Below, piece by piece: positions 11,825-24,780 of a DNA stretch of 64,000 nt. Numbering within the stretch: position 1 is the stretch's first letter; each line of letters opens with the position of its first letter. The translations under genes were made by a program, and so were the position numbers. The stretch comes from Sipunculus nudus (Eukaryota; Annelida; Sipuncula; Golfingiida; Sipunculidae), in the NCBI GenBank assembly GCA_026874595.1, contig CM049317.1, positions 50,184,401 through 50,248,400 on the forward strand, given 5' to 3'. The notes beneath the pieces are model-generated. The model was not told the origin of the DNA. It ran no database searches and saw only the letters and a program-made list of their open reading frames with translations.

Positions 11825-12500
11825 TATAACAGTGTAAGAGCTGACAGCAGGTATCGCAACAGTTTAAACACTGTGAGATTATTCATACAAAAGGTGCTAG
11901 GGCTATAAGCAGCACTACATCATACCTAGTTATATTAAGGGGTTACCTGTGCTAAACCCAGCACTATATTGCAAATACAACCAACGCCATGTTGGTGGAA
12001 CAACGATCTAATTCGATGGAGATTAATCATGGACAAGAAAACAGGTTACTGGTGCTAAACTCATATGAGTGTACCAGCAATCCAGCTCTTAGTCAACATC
12101 CTAACTAACACCATACCGATGTAAAAGTAAACTAATACCTGTGAAATTAATCATGAGCTCGCTAACAAGTCACATTTGCTAAACCTAGCAAACTATTGTA
12201 ACCAACCTTAAACCAGTGTAACAGCAATCTACCTGTCTTGTTGTGATAAAATCAACAACACATGAAAACCAATACCATACTGGTGTAACAGCAATCTAAC
12301 CCGATATAGACTAAGCATAGATAAGCCAACAGTTTACATGTGTTATAACTAATACAGACCAGTACAACATCATTACTTGTGTTAAAGCCATCTGACTCCA
12401 TTGGGATTAATAATGGACACGACAACTGGTTACAATCTGGTTATAACCAGCACAGCAACGTAAGCAACACTGGACGTCAGTAATATAATATGTGAAGGTA
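11825..12500. repeat. Eroded tandem repeat
   Basis: Recurring modules of the type GTGTAACAGCAATCT, GATTAATCATGGACA, AACAGGTTAC and GTGCTAAACCCAGCA return at irregular intervals of roughly 50-95 bp. This looks like an old minisatellite now interrupted by indels. Confidence 0.55.
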
Positions 12501-14356
12501 ATATGCAAGCATGTGCTGTTACAAGCATAATCACATGTCAATATACGCTACACTAGCGTAGCAACCGTCTTTCCTCAGTGAGATTAACAAAAACCATAAG
12601 TATACATATAAAAAAACAGAACGTAAAAGCATAGACCCAGATTGACATGTTGTTTGCATTGTACAGCCTGTCGGAAAAAAGGGTGGGCACCACCACTTAG
12701 CGGAGACTTCATAAAAAAACCTTTCGGCAGGCCCACCGGAAAAAAAAATTGCTGTCCTTTTAATTTCCTATCCCTCCACGTGTCAACAGCAGTTAGCACA
12801 TGGACCTCTAAAGCGTACCGAATAGCTTGCCAAGGTATTGAAGTTCAAACCTAGTATTGGAAATAGTATTGCACCTATTAATAATCACGTTTTGTATAAT
12901 TATGAAAAAGAAGACGTTAGTTAACACCTCCATTGTCGTATAGTTCTATGTGAGAGAACGATTAGGTTCCAGTACGACGCAGACCGATACGACGCATGTG
13001 TTTTCAGAACACCCTCAGAGACGCAGCTCAATTAGACGCGGTTCATTGCTCATGCATAGAACGTACTCAGAGACGTAGCCCAAGTACGACGCGGCTCAGT
13101 GCTTATGGTTGTGTAAGCGCACCACGAAGCGCGTCGGGCAAGCTATATCCTGCTCTTGATTTACTCAAGTTATACTAGCTGTTCGTTAGTTAATAGAATA
13201 TAACACTGTGGTTTATTAACTTGCATAATTTATTCATGTTTGACTTGAAATTAACTGGGGTTTTTTAAATATCCCCAGAAAACGGGTATTATCGTTTATG
13301 GAATTAATATAATGAAGGCATAATACTCCATGCAACGGATATAAAAGATGCTGTTTCTAGATAAGTAACATGGACACCTAAATTCAGAAAGAATTAAAAT
13401 TGATGCAAAACGTGTTGAAACATGTGGACCGGAATCTGGGAATCTGAAAATACAGAGACAATTACGAGAGAGATGCAATTAAACTGAACGACTTAGGTGT
13501 GGACGACTTCGGCCGGGACGACATTCCGAATGGAAGACATTTTGAATGGATGACAATTTACCCGAGTATTTAATAAGGATTTGAAGTGTATGTGATTGGC
13601 CAACTACCATTAAGTGAAAATGTTTCATATTTTTGTGTGTGTGCTAAATTCCAGTTATTTTCAAACACGTTTGAGTATGGTTATGGTCGGCCTCTGACTC
13701 ACAGCCGACCTTGTGGGATGACGCGACTGATGGATGGCTTGCTTTTGATCAGACGTATTGCCGCGGTGGATGACGGAATAGATATAAATTGTACCAATAA
13801 AGATTCTACCACAATTGTATGTGTTTTTTTTGTGCATGTGTATGTTTGTGTGTTTAAACTGCCGGTCGATGCATTGTACTTAATAGTTAATGGCGACAAA
13901 TTTCCGTTTCTGGAAGACACATTTACTTTTACTTTGTATATTTAAAAAGGGAATGTATACCGACAAAATTAGTATTGGTATACACTTTACATATTTAAGT
14001 CCTTGATTTCATGCATAATTTGTTTAAAAAATAATTCCTTGTTGCAGTAGATATTTTCATGAAGCGAAATTTAATATAGTGAAATAAAAATGAACCATTA
14101 TACCATAAGAACATACCAATGTTCATATGTGTTAAGAGGGACAATATGAACCGTTCATGCTTAAAATTTTTAATATTAATTAAATATGAAACAATATCAC
14201 TGGTAGTGTCACCATTCCCTTTTGTTCGTGATCAAAGACTAATTGTCTACTTGATGAGAATAATGTGGTATTAACAATAACTATTGACTTCCCAGTCGCT
14301 AGGTCTCCGCTAATTAAGCAGATACATAATCAACCCACCGTAAAGCTAACATAAAG
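12501..14356. other. No gene recognised; small CpG-rich repeat
   Basis: AT-rich apart from about 12970-13140. That patch is CpG-rich and holds two ~57-bp units around CTCAGAGACG and GACGCGG (from about 13011 and 13068). Open frames at 12642-12854 and 13586-13945 show no family features or splice-bounded structure. Confidence 0.35.
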
Positions 14357-14730
14357 TCAGACAGAAGGGTTGGCAGAAAGAATGAGAGAAAAGGAAAACA
14401 AGAATAAGGAATGATAGTTAGAACGAAAGAAGGAAAATGATAAATTATGGATATAGGCAAACTTAAAGGAGAGATTGACTTGGAAAGAAAGAGAAAAGGA
14501 GAAAGAACGGGAGATAGATGGATAGACAAAAAAAGAGAAGGGCAAAATGGAAAAAGGGGAGAAAAGGAGCGAGAAAGAAAGAAGGATGAAATGAAAGAGT
14601 AAGAATAGTTAAAAACACAGAAAAAAATATGAATAAGGAAAAAGAGTAAGAACAGTAAAATATATATAAAGATGGACAAACAAGAAATAAATGGGGAAAA
14701 ATTCCATTTAAAAGAGAAAGAAAGAAACAA
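14357..14730. repeat. Purine-rich (GA/GAAA) tract
   Basis: About 370 bp in which the + strand is almost entirely A and G with GAAAGA, GAGAAAAGG and GGAGAAAG modules. The 138-codon minus-strand frame here (Ser/Phe/Leu-rich) is a by-product of the pyrimidine composition. Confidence 0.85.
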
Positions 14731-16380
14731 TTAAGAAAATATGTCGTGCGTGGTCATCCAAGGGAGAGTGAGAGAGAAAAATTAATATGGAAAGTGAATG
14801 ATTTATCGGACTGAAAGAGAAAATTACACTATAATAATAATGAAAATGCAACAATATATGTTCGAATGGCTATATGTCTTATTTCACTGGACATATTGGA
14901 CCAACCGATCTAGATATATCATTGACCGATGTTCTATTCCATCATTACATTTTCGAAGAACGACACCGGTAAATTAAAATGGACAGAATGGAGACGTATT
15001 AGTGACAATTTATGTCTAATTTTTTGTCTTTTAGAAATGCTGGTAATTTTTCTACAAAACCTATGCTAGACTTGGATGGAAATCAGCTGCCATATTCGGT
15101 TTCATTTTTGCGGAGAGTGTGTATACCATATAATACAGCATAAATTTGAAGTAAAAAATGAAAATGATTATACATATTCATTAATTATATAATAATTTTT
15201 TTTTTTGCGTTCTGCAAATGTTAACGGGGTTGCTTTCATCACAGGGCATCACGTTAAGCTGGGGGAAATCCCGCTTTTGTGATATAATTAAGCTGTTTCG
15301 TGCAGCCGAAAACCGCTCTACCGCGAAGGGTTCTCTTAAAATGTTATACAAACATTAATCCACCCCTATTATGTAACCTTTGATATGATTATTAAGGCAC
15401 GTGCAACCATAACTATATAAATAAACAGTGCAACATCCTCATTGTCCATGATTATTTTACGCATTTTTTTATTTAAAGTGGCAATAAAATGACTCCTCCT
15501 TGGTCAAGACTGAATATTCTCATTCTTGAACCACGCTTTCTCAAATTTACATGTAAGAGGATAATTTGATGTTTGCTTAATTTATTTTTAAATTTGAATA
15601 AATGACCTTGATAGTGTACTGGTTCCACAGAATACGGCATAATATAGGTAATAATACCTTAACCACATGGTGTATATATCCGATTAATGATCTCTGTTTC
15701 ATTTTATTGATTATAACATTAACATTTTACTGCTCAGATCAGCATGCACTTCTGCTCTTTCGCGGAATTTATTTGACTTTAAATATGAATGAAATTTGTA
15801 TAATTATAGCAAATGTAAATAAGCTTAGTCACATAGTTATTTATTTTTATATATTAGCATTTAAGTGATACTTTTAAATGCCTCTGATATTTGAAATGGT
15901 AAAATACAATATGCACATTGTTAAATAAAACAGGGCCTTGAATGCTCATTATAATTGTAAAAATTATTGATCAGTCCAGAGTAAAAAGGTTATAATAATA
16001 TCTACCATTATAATAACATGGATAAGTCCAATAAATTTTGCCATGCACAGCAAAAACCGGGACGATTCATGCTTTTGTATATGAGACCTATGTGCTACGA
16101 CAAACCTAAAAAATAGCTCTGAATGATACCGGTTACGGAAAAATTCCAAAATTTAGTTTCAGAAATTTTTTACCGTGTTTGGTTCAAAATTATCTTAAAC
16201 ACTATGAGGGAATCACATTAAACTGTCTCTCAAGATGTCTTTGAAGTATTTCTTTTTTTTTTAACTGATGAATACTTCTCTGGTTATCTTTTAGAAATGT
16301 ACTTTTTTCCTCTCTTAATCAAGGTTTGTTAATGATTTACTAAAATATTACATTCTTGTTTCATTTATAAATTTTTCCTT
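14731..16380. other. No gene recognised
   Basis: AT-rich spacer with homopolymer runs. The open frames at 15602-15868 and 15964-16149 have no recognisable features. Confidence 0.35.
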
Positions 16381-16381
16381 C

Positions 16382-16471
16382 TCCTTCACTCTCTGTCTGT
16401 CTTTCTCTCTCTCTGTCTCTCTGCCTCTCCCTGTCTCTCCCTGTCTCTCTCTCTCTCTCTCTCTTTCTCTC
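16382..16471. repeat. CT-rich microsatellite
   Basis: TCTCTGTCTCT-type imperfect repeat ending in a (CT)n run. Confidence 0.95.
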
Positions 16472-17296
16472 AATAAATAAATCAATCATTTTTATGGATC
16501 TGCTCAGTTAGCACAAGCAGCGAATACACCATGCAATTCAAGTCATTGTTATTGCAGGACTTATCTCATAAATGGTCTAACAAAGACCGTAGGGGGCCTT
16601 CGATCCTGAGTAAATCAGTGGTAATTTTGTAGAATAAGTCAGGTTTTATAGTGTTTATAAATCTAAAAAAAGTCCACTCGTGTCTTTTTTTTTCACGTTA
16701 TATTTTTCATTTTAGGAAACAAATTAACAATTATATGTGCACCCCCCCCCCCCCCCGAAAATAACAGACATACGTTTTAAAGTATAAAATAGTTTAATGT
16801 GTATTTTCCTAGCTTGTTTTTTTTTTGCCAAGGCTCAAGTACAAAGATCTGTTAAATCTATACACAATCAGTGATCAATTAATCACACACCTGTATCTTC
16901 ACGAACGTATATGTGAAACATCGTCAAGCCGAAACGTCGTCAAACCCGAAATCATCCAGTTCGAATTTAATCCTGTCATAATCAGGCATGTCAGTTTTAG
17001 GCAAAATCAAATATACTTCGTTTGTTTGGCATATTTAGGTGATTAATTTATAAAACTTAAAATATTCCCCTATACGTGGATATATTGTATGACCGCGCGT
17101 ACATGTTTGAAATAGCGGGTCAATGATGCATTTCTATCAGAAGCTATTGTAATACTGATATGAAAACATCGGTATCCGGACTGTTTTTGGGCCTTTTATC
17201 ATACATTTCATACATCTACAAGTTGTAAAGGATTGTTAAATCATAGTTTTACAAAAGTTTATACTATTGAATTGAACCTTTGTATCTTCCTAATGG
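16472..17296. other. No gene recognised
   Basis: AT-rich DNA with a poly-C run at about 16742-16756. Nothing coding recognised. Confidence 0.35.
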
Positions 17297-17480
17297 ACAG
17301 GCGATACACGCCCTGCCCGGGTTACGTCAAGCCGGGCTACGTCTTAACGGGCGCCGCCGTGGTTTTCTGGGCGGCGCTTCTCAGCGAGCCGCGTCATAAC
17401 GAGCAGTGACAACAGCCATACGTCCTATCGAGATGCATCGCACTGAGACGACACGGAGAGAACAGCTCCGCTGGCTCTTA
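17297..17480. other. CpG-rich patch with strong hairpin
   Basis: A short GC- and CpG-dense island in AT-rich surroundings. It includes GCGCCGCC and, 11 bases later, GGCGGCGC, a perfect 8-bp inverted pair at about 17349-17375, plus CCCGGGTTACGTC and CCGGGCTACGTC near-repeats. No frame or tRNA-like boxes were identified. It could be a small repeat element or a regulatory patch. Confidence 0.4.
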
Positions 17481-18389
17481 CACAGGCGACCTGTTGGATG
17501 TGTAAATTACTGAGATATACATATCAGTGCGTCGCAAGGGGCTAGCGAATCCTTTTCATTTTGCATATTAACACGATGAGCTGCATTTTTATTAAATACT
17601 GACTTAAAAAGAGAGATGCCTAATTCTAGGAAGAGTTTACACCCATTGGTCCATAAATATCAGACTCTCAATCTATTATATGCAATCAAGGTTAATCCAC
17701 AAAATGAGCTAATACGGTGCGTTGAAGTATATTTTTCTGAAGTGGTTGCCGTGACCTGACATCCCGACTCAACGACTAAATCCCACTCCTTCAAAAGCGG
17801 TTCACTCATTGTGACATTATACGTATCACCAACTCCCTCAGCATGCTACTCTTTGTTGGCCGATAAAGCTTGCGCTGCCTGTCTTAGGAAACAACATTTT
17901 ATGGCCCCTAGGGTATTTATATAAAGTGAAAACTGGTCTAACGGACACCTCACTTAGGCGGACAACTGGCTATAACGGACAAGATAGTTAAATCCCTTCA
18001 AAATTCCTATATGTTATGTATAAGCGGAACCTCTATAAGGCAGACACTTACTACTGCGGACAGCGGACAGCAGATTTCAACTCAGACCAACACTAGGATT
18101 AAATGAACCTGACAAATACAGACACGATACGCCATCTCCGGCGGACACTAATCGCTCGCCGGGGGAACATCAAAGGTCACCGGTACTGTTGTTGTTCCCA
18201 ATGCTGGAACAAAAAGGATTATGCAATCCCCAGTTGTTACCTTATTGCTTGTATGTGCTCATGTCACGGTGTGATGTGCTCATAAGATAAACACAGCAAG
18301 GGTGATGCGGTAAACATCATGTCACTTTATTTCTCGGTTGACCATTCACACGTTTCGAAGCGGCATATTATTTGCTACACTCTAAAAAC

Positions 18390-19110
18390 TGAGGACATGT
18401 TTCACGTTTCTTTTTAAAACACCATTCTGTCCCATTTTTCGAAACATGTTTCTAGCATGTTTCATGACTCACTAATGTTTCAACTGCGAAAACATGTTTT
18501 TAATCCTCTTGAAACATGTTTTTATATAACACATGTTTCACACACAGAGAAAATTTCATGGACAGTAAGATAAAACATGTCTCTGTGTTACATGTTTTTA
18601 TATGAAATATGTCGCATATAAGACATGTCTTAAGACATGTCTCATTTTTCATAAAACATGTAACTATTTAAAACGTTTGTTTAGCCTAAAACATGTAGTT
18701 GTCCCATTTTTCGAAACATGTTTTCTCCTAAGAAACATGTTTTAAACTTAGAGTTAAACATGTCTCAGTGTTACATGTCTTTATATGAAATATGTCACAT
18801 ATAAGACATGTTTTAAGACATGTTTCACTTTCATAAAACATGTAACATTTCAAAACGTCTGTTCAGCCTAAAACGTGTATTTGTCCCATTTTTCGAAACG
18901 TGTTTTTAAAGAAACATGTTTTTTACTTAGAGTAAAACATGTCACTGTGTTTCATGTTTTTATATGAAATATGTTTCAAAAGAAAGTATCGTTTTCCTAG
19001 AAAAAAATAACATTTGCCCATCGAAGACATATTTGCATTTTAATCATGTCTCAAAAATGTCTACAAAATAGAACATGTTTTGAAAAATATTTAAAGTCGC
19101 AGAAAATGTT
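18390..19110. repeat. Left subterminal ACATGT array
   Basis: Dozens of AAACATGT, ACATGTTT and GACATGTC modules. A longer period is visible: GTCCCATTTTTCGAAAC starts at 18429, 18701 and 18883, the last two 182 bp apart. Between them, modules such as TATATGAAATATGT and CATATAAGACATGT recur in order. Because ACATGT is self-complementary, the array can pair with itself and with the right-hand array. Confidence 0.85.
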
Positions 19111-21167
19111 CTTTGTTGTTTCTCTTTGTCGTTTTATGTCCACTGCAACCATCATGAAAACCTGAGGAGGTGCTTCTGATGAAACAACTCATAAATTTAC
19201 TGGAAAGATAACATTTATTCCTTAGACAATGCTTTCTAATTTGGAGGATGCACTGAACAGGAAACGTTTTCAGTATGGGTTATCTGTTATAGGTTATTAT
19301 ATAAAGCTACCAGGAACCTTCATTAATTGATTGTCTCCTTAAATTTTCCAGATCAAATACATTACAGCCAGGTGCTGAAGACGAAATCTTATCTATCATA
19401 ATAATAGAAACATATATCAAAACAGAATTTCTTATTGTGGGTATAAAACATATTAAAGTGATTTAAAATCCCATGTATAAGTCTAAGACTCATAACTGGT
19501 CCCATATCATTATAAAAGGCAGGAACTCTTATCTCAAAAGATGAAAAAAGAATATTTTATATATCAGTATATTTAAAATGGGCAATGCTGATAGGCTGAT
19601 AGTCTGACGGCAGTTCATGGCTTCTAAAAAAATTTTCGTTGGTTTAAAAATGCTTGGCATAAAATGTGGAATACATAATGCAGATCTATATCAAAAATGG
19701 CCATGTATATTATATTTGAAATACACAGTTTTCTGTAAGTGTTCTTTTACAATAGATGCAGTCATGCACATTCCCAGCAATAAGATAAGGTTCATTTAGT
19801 GTCTACTTAAATATCTGTTGTCTGCATGTATTCATTTATCATATCAATACTGAATGTACCAGTACTAATACAATTTTGTCTTCCCCATAGCTGTATACAC
19901 AAATATTATTAACTATGAATTACAATAATAATTAAACCTAGCAAACCTAATCTGATCTGCTGCACGATGAATAACAAGGAACTTGTTGGTCATGACGCTC
20001 AGCTGGAATTGGTAACGAGAAAATTTGTATAAAAAAATAGTAGTAAATGGAAATGAGGCAATATTTTATTTTTTATTAATATTTTAAAAATGTTCAGCAT
20101 ATAAATATACACATAATATGCTCTACCGAGTTGTATTACTTACACATTTGGCGTGTTTGGTGTGGACTTTACAATTTTATGGACAACCTGAAAGATGCTG
20201 GAGCCTCTCATGATTACACATTTGTATAATTAAAGATTTCATATTCTGACTGTAACATGCATGCAATAAATACCCACTTGGACTGTGTGAAACCCTTTTA
20301 AATATACAATAAGGAAGAAAGTGGAGGTGAGCTACAGTATAATAATACACATTTAATTTAATAATTGCAATAAGGAAAAATATTGGTAATGAAAGAATCC
20401 ATTTGATTAAGAAAATTCTTAATTATTATTTCTAAAATCTGGTTTAACATACTGCCAGGTTAGCTAAAAATGAAATTAAATGAACGTTTACTCAATATAC
20501 GTGACTGCAAGCATCAGTGTTATGCTCAATAATGCCCAGCCAGCTTAAGAGATTTGAATGAAATGCTATAACGTATACACCAATTTGCAAGTTTTATTTC
20601 AATATTTAATTTCAGAAATTAAATTTAATTTAAAAAATCAACTAAGTTGACAATTCAAGAGAAAACAGATTTAAACATTTAAATAATGGCTAAAAGTAGC
20701 TGCTTTCATAGCTTTAATATATAATAAATAAGTTTAACCCTATTACAATTTACAACTGAAAATTTAAAATACAGCTTGCATTCTAAACACTTAAAAGCCA
20801 AAGAGTCTTAGTCAGCGAGCTAAAACTCTAAAAGTTGAATAATTATTTGATAAAAACCTCTTATAAAGTTGCTCTTGAATTTTCTAATAACTGTAAATTA
20901 AATGTCCCAATACTTTAAATTTTTGCATGCACTGTGTGTAACAACTGCAAGTATCGCAATTATATAAAACTGACTGTATAATATTTATATGTTTTAAAAG
21001 GTAGCAACACTAATCTCAGATCATGAATGAGCATTTACATAATTCAGACATGCCAATATATTTACTTTCAGTGTTTCTGGCTTCAATCTGACTACAGCCA
21101 ATTTTTTATAGCCAGAAAGGGTAAAAGAAAATACAGAAAAGGCTGGCATCAACAAAGTCTCCCATGA

Positions 21168-21266
21168 CTAAAGATTTCTCAGCAATTCAGCATAGTTGAG
21201 AGGCACATCAGCTGCTATTCTGATAAGTGTATTAAAAGAATCTATCAGAGCAATACTGAAAGCACC
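21168..21266 (-). other. Exon-like segment inside the 6.4-kb element
   Basis: Reading the minus strand from an AATTAG acceptor, a 33-codon frame runs GAFSIALIDSFNTLIR, then IAADVPLNYAELLRNL, and stops. Codons and residue mix look protein-like (amphipathic helix) in DNA that is otherwise stop-rich. It could be the last exon of an unrecognised gene captured by or encoded in the element. Family unknown. No second copy was available to confirm it. Confidence 0.3.
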
Positions 21267-21723
21267 CTAATTAAACATCTTATATTTTCATAATACCGAA
21301 TCCTTGGTTTGTATTACTTTAATATAAATTTGAAATTAGAATCCTAAAACAAAGCCTCCATCTGTAAATACTTGAAGCTTTACAAGGTAACATTTATGCA
21401 ATCAATCATGACAATTAATTACTACAAATTACACATTTGCCAAATATAGCCTGTACCATCACATTTGGAATTTTAACATAAATACAAGTTTGGTGCAAAT
21501 GAAGCCTCATACAAATAATGAAATACATGATAAATCAGCCAGATTGTACAAGAATAAGTATCTGCTGTACGTTCACAGTGATTCATCAAACATTTCTAAG
21601 AGTTGGAAAAATCCAATTACCATAAAAAAGAGTGAAACATTTTATATATGTGAATAGTAAAATTCATAAAAGATTTCTTAGAAAATATGTAGAATACTTA
21701 GGATGTAACAAAAGAATCAAATA

Positions 21724-22027
21724 CTAAATAATTTTAATGCAGCCACAAACTGTGGAAGAAGTTGACTTGTCCTTATTGGGAACTTTATTTTCAAGACACT
21801 CTTCCTGAAGTTGGTTAAGAAGTTGCATGTATTGTGCTGGGTTAGTTATATTAAGAATAAAGTGTGAAGTAGGTACGAGGTTTTCCATACTGAACCATTC
21901 TCAAATAAACATTTCTTCATGGAGTTACTCAATATAGCACCTGACCTCATTTCTCCATTGTCTATGATAAAACAGGTGTTGGTTCTGTACCCTCTTGTGT
22001 ACAAAATGAATCTTCTTTGACATCTTT
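21724..22027 (-). other. Exon-like segments inside the 6.4-kb element, two frames
   Basis: Downstream of a good minus-strand acceptor (CTACACCTTTTTCAG), one frame (22027-21846, 59 codons) reads RRFILYTRGYRTNTCFI, IDNGEMRSGAILSNSMKK and SVWKTSYLLH. An overlapping frame (21888-21724, 54 codons) begins MENLVPTSHFILNITNP and ends STSSTVCGCIKII. The two together could be one coding sequence broken by a frameshift, or two exons. I do not recognise the family. The segment at 21168-21266 on the same strand would be downstream. Confidence 0.3.
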
Positions 22028-22479
22028 CTGAAAAAGGTGTAGCAATTTATCAGTAGCTAAATTGTGTTATTTCCATAGTCAGTTTGGAGGAAAAGATGAA
22101 ATATTATTAACTGGTAACATAATGATGATATATAAGAACAAGGCCTCTAAAAGTTATACCTCTTTAATGGAATAATATGAATGCCTACAACAATTGAATC
22201 AAAGACCCCTAAGGAATTTAAAGCTGCTGGTTAGCAAAATATGTTGCAAGCATCTGTCATTTAATAATTCAGTGGCATTAATAACAAAATAAAACATCAC
22301 ATGTACTTTATATTTAATCAAGGATTAAAAATATATTACCTGCAAATATGTTCAACTAGAAAACTTCAACTATTACCAAAAAATTATACAAGAGGGAAAA
22401 ATTTGCATACTTGTGTAATAATAAAAAAATTGGATAAAGTGAAGCAAGAATTACTAAATTAAATATTCATTCTCTCCCC

Positions 22480-23325
22480 AAATTCACTCTAGGGTAAACT
22501 GGAACCACTATACCACCATTACCACCAATATACCCACATCCAGCCTTGGTACCCTGGAAACCATCCCACCACCAATATTTACCCATCCAGCCTGGGTATC
22601 CAAAGCAGTCCCACCACCAACACCCATGTACACACATCCAGCCTTGGTACCCTGGACTCGATTCTACCAACACCCATGTACACACATCCAACCTTGAAAC
22701 CCTTGACCCCATTCCAGCAACCTCATGTACACATATCCAACCTTTGTACCCTGGACCACATTCCACAAACATCCATGATCACACCTCCAGCCTTTGTACC
22801 CTGGACTCCAGTCCATTACCAGTCATGTAATCACACATCCAGCCTTAGTACCCTAGACCCAGTTCCATCAACACCGTGTGCACACAACCAGCCTTGGCAC
22901 CACCACCAGTCATGTTTTCACACATCCAGACCTGGAATCCTGAACCCTATTCCACAAGCACCACCCATATGCATGCATCCAGCACTTGTACCTTGGACCC
23001 TATTCCCCCAACACTACAAATGTGCACACATCCATTCTTGGTACCCTGAACCCCATTCCACCAACACCCATGTACATTCATCCAGCCTTGGTACCCTGGA
23101 CCTAAGTTCACCACCAGTCATGTATTCACACATCCAGACTTGGTACTCTGAACCCAGTTCCACCAACACCCATGTACACACACCCAGCCATGGTACCCTT
23201 GACCAAAATCCACAAGCACCACACATCAAGCACTGGTACCCTGTACTCCATTCACACATCCAGCCTTGTTACTGTGGAACCTATTCCACCATCACCACCC
23301 AGGTACACACATTCAGCATTGATAA
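22480..23325. repeat. ~50-bp minisatellite
   Basis: About 17 diverged units of the pattern ACACATCCAGCCTTGGTACC, then CTGGACCCATTCCACCAACA, then CCCATGTAC. Successive ACACATCCA motifs are 48-51 bp apart (for example 22631 and 22681). Stop codons are rare in the unit, so long frames arise on both strands (225 codons at 22676-23353 on +; 101 and 81 codons on -). The unit length is not a fixed multiple of three and the frame drifts, so I treat these as non-coding. Confidence 0.85.
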
Positions 23326-23869
23326 GATGCATAAATTACCATTTTGTTTATGATGTGCTCATGAGGTAATTTTTTAACATGCTGCAGATTTCAATCTACA
23401 CAAATATGATATTGTACATAATTACAGGTTTTGATTTGCTCATTTTATCATTCTGATCACAAATTACTTATGTCTTCCTTATACATCTTCAAATTCAAGG
23501 TTTCAGTAAAACTGCCTTGAAAAATATAACAAAATTATCTTTGCACAGCCTACTTCTTGAAACAGCAAAATTTTCATCATGCATCACATTTGATAAATAA
23601 ATATGTTACCAACTCAGCAGCCTATATGTATACTTCGGTCCACAATGCACCCAAAGAGGGGTTATGGTTATGCCAAACCAAATTGAATTTTGTACAGTAG
23701 TTTCTTATAAAAAGCTGCTAATGACAACTTGTTTTACTTTAAAAAATATAAAAACAACATGTCTATTTTAAAGCAATTTTTTTAAATATAAAACACTCCA
23801 AATGTCAAAGACTGCTACAGTCATTAACATTCCTGCTTGCTTGATTGCCCCCTCTTACATGTACTTACT

Positions 23870-24170
23870 TGCAGGGGCATCAATATTGAGGGGGGGGGGG
23901 TCAACCTCCCCCCCCCCCCGAAGATAAATTTACGCTACTACTTACTTGTGTTCTGGACTCACATGGAATAAGTGCACTGGAAAGTCTTATATTCAGGGGT
24001 GTGGCATTGTGGGGTTGGGGGTTCCAAGGGGTCAAGAAAGCACCCCCCTTTACCATGACAACCAGTGAATTATTTGCCCTTCAGAGGGCTGTATCCCATC
24101 AGCTTTTGAAAAGTAAGGACTTTTATTTTGGAGATCCCCCCCCCAATCTTTCCAAAATCCTGTACATACC
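23870..24170. repeat. Poly-G/poly-C rich remnant inside the 6.4-kb element
   Basis: Runs of G and C (about 23890-23922) and CAGGGGCATCAATATTGAGG- and CAGGGGTGTGGC-type starts resemble fragments of hAT-like termini. Too degraded to define an element. Confidence 0.3.
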
Positions 24171-24604
24171 CTTGTATATGAATTGTCTCATAAGTGACAT
24201 TACTGTATTTGAATGGTGATTTGTACTTTACATTGCATATTAATTCTTGTGAAGGTAAAATGTCGTTGTAATTTATATAAAGCATGAATATTTGTATCTA
24301 TATGAGCGATATTATGAATATATATATATATACTGTTCACAAACTAAACGTTTGACTCACCTTTTAATTTCTGGCAAATTATATTTTGGGTTGCTACAGG
24401 AAACCTTCTCTGCGCCCAAGACTGAACATCATCCAAGGTGGACCTGGTAATTGCTCAAAATCACGTTCCGTTTTCTCGGAAGTTTTCATCTTTCCCGCGA
24501 TCACTGGCAATCAGTTTATCATATGAATGGGGAGAATATCCGGTCATGTGATGAGTGGCAAAACATAACGGCGGTTAAAACAAGTAAAATGTAATTTCCC
24601 GCGC

Positions 24605-24780
24605 GAGACATGTCTTAAAACATGTATTAGACATGTTTCACACATGTAACGACATAGCATGATGTTTCAATGGACCCAATTTTGAAACAAACGGTGAAAC
24701 ATGTTTTGAAACATGTTTAAAATTGAAACCTTTTTGCATACAAAACATTATAAACATCATGTAAAACATCTGTGAAACGT
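24605..24780. repeat. Right subterminal ACATGT array
   Basis: GACATGTC, AAACATGT, ACATGTTTCACACATGT and GAAACATGTTTTGAAACATG modules, mirroring the left array just inside the right terminus. Confidence 0.8.

Noticed and set aside
14314-14730. 138-codon minus-strand frame rich in Ser, Phe and Leu
   Set aside because: Pure consequence of the polypurine tract.
18390-19110. Regularly spaced ACATGT modules considered as a CRISPR-like array
   Set aside because: Modules are palindromic and irregularly spaced with no unique spacers of constant length, and the genome is eukaryotic.
22676-23353. 225-codon open frame
   Set aside because: It lies wholly in the ~50-bp minisatellite; unit lengths vary and are not multiples of three, and equal-looking frames exist on the other strand.
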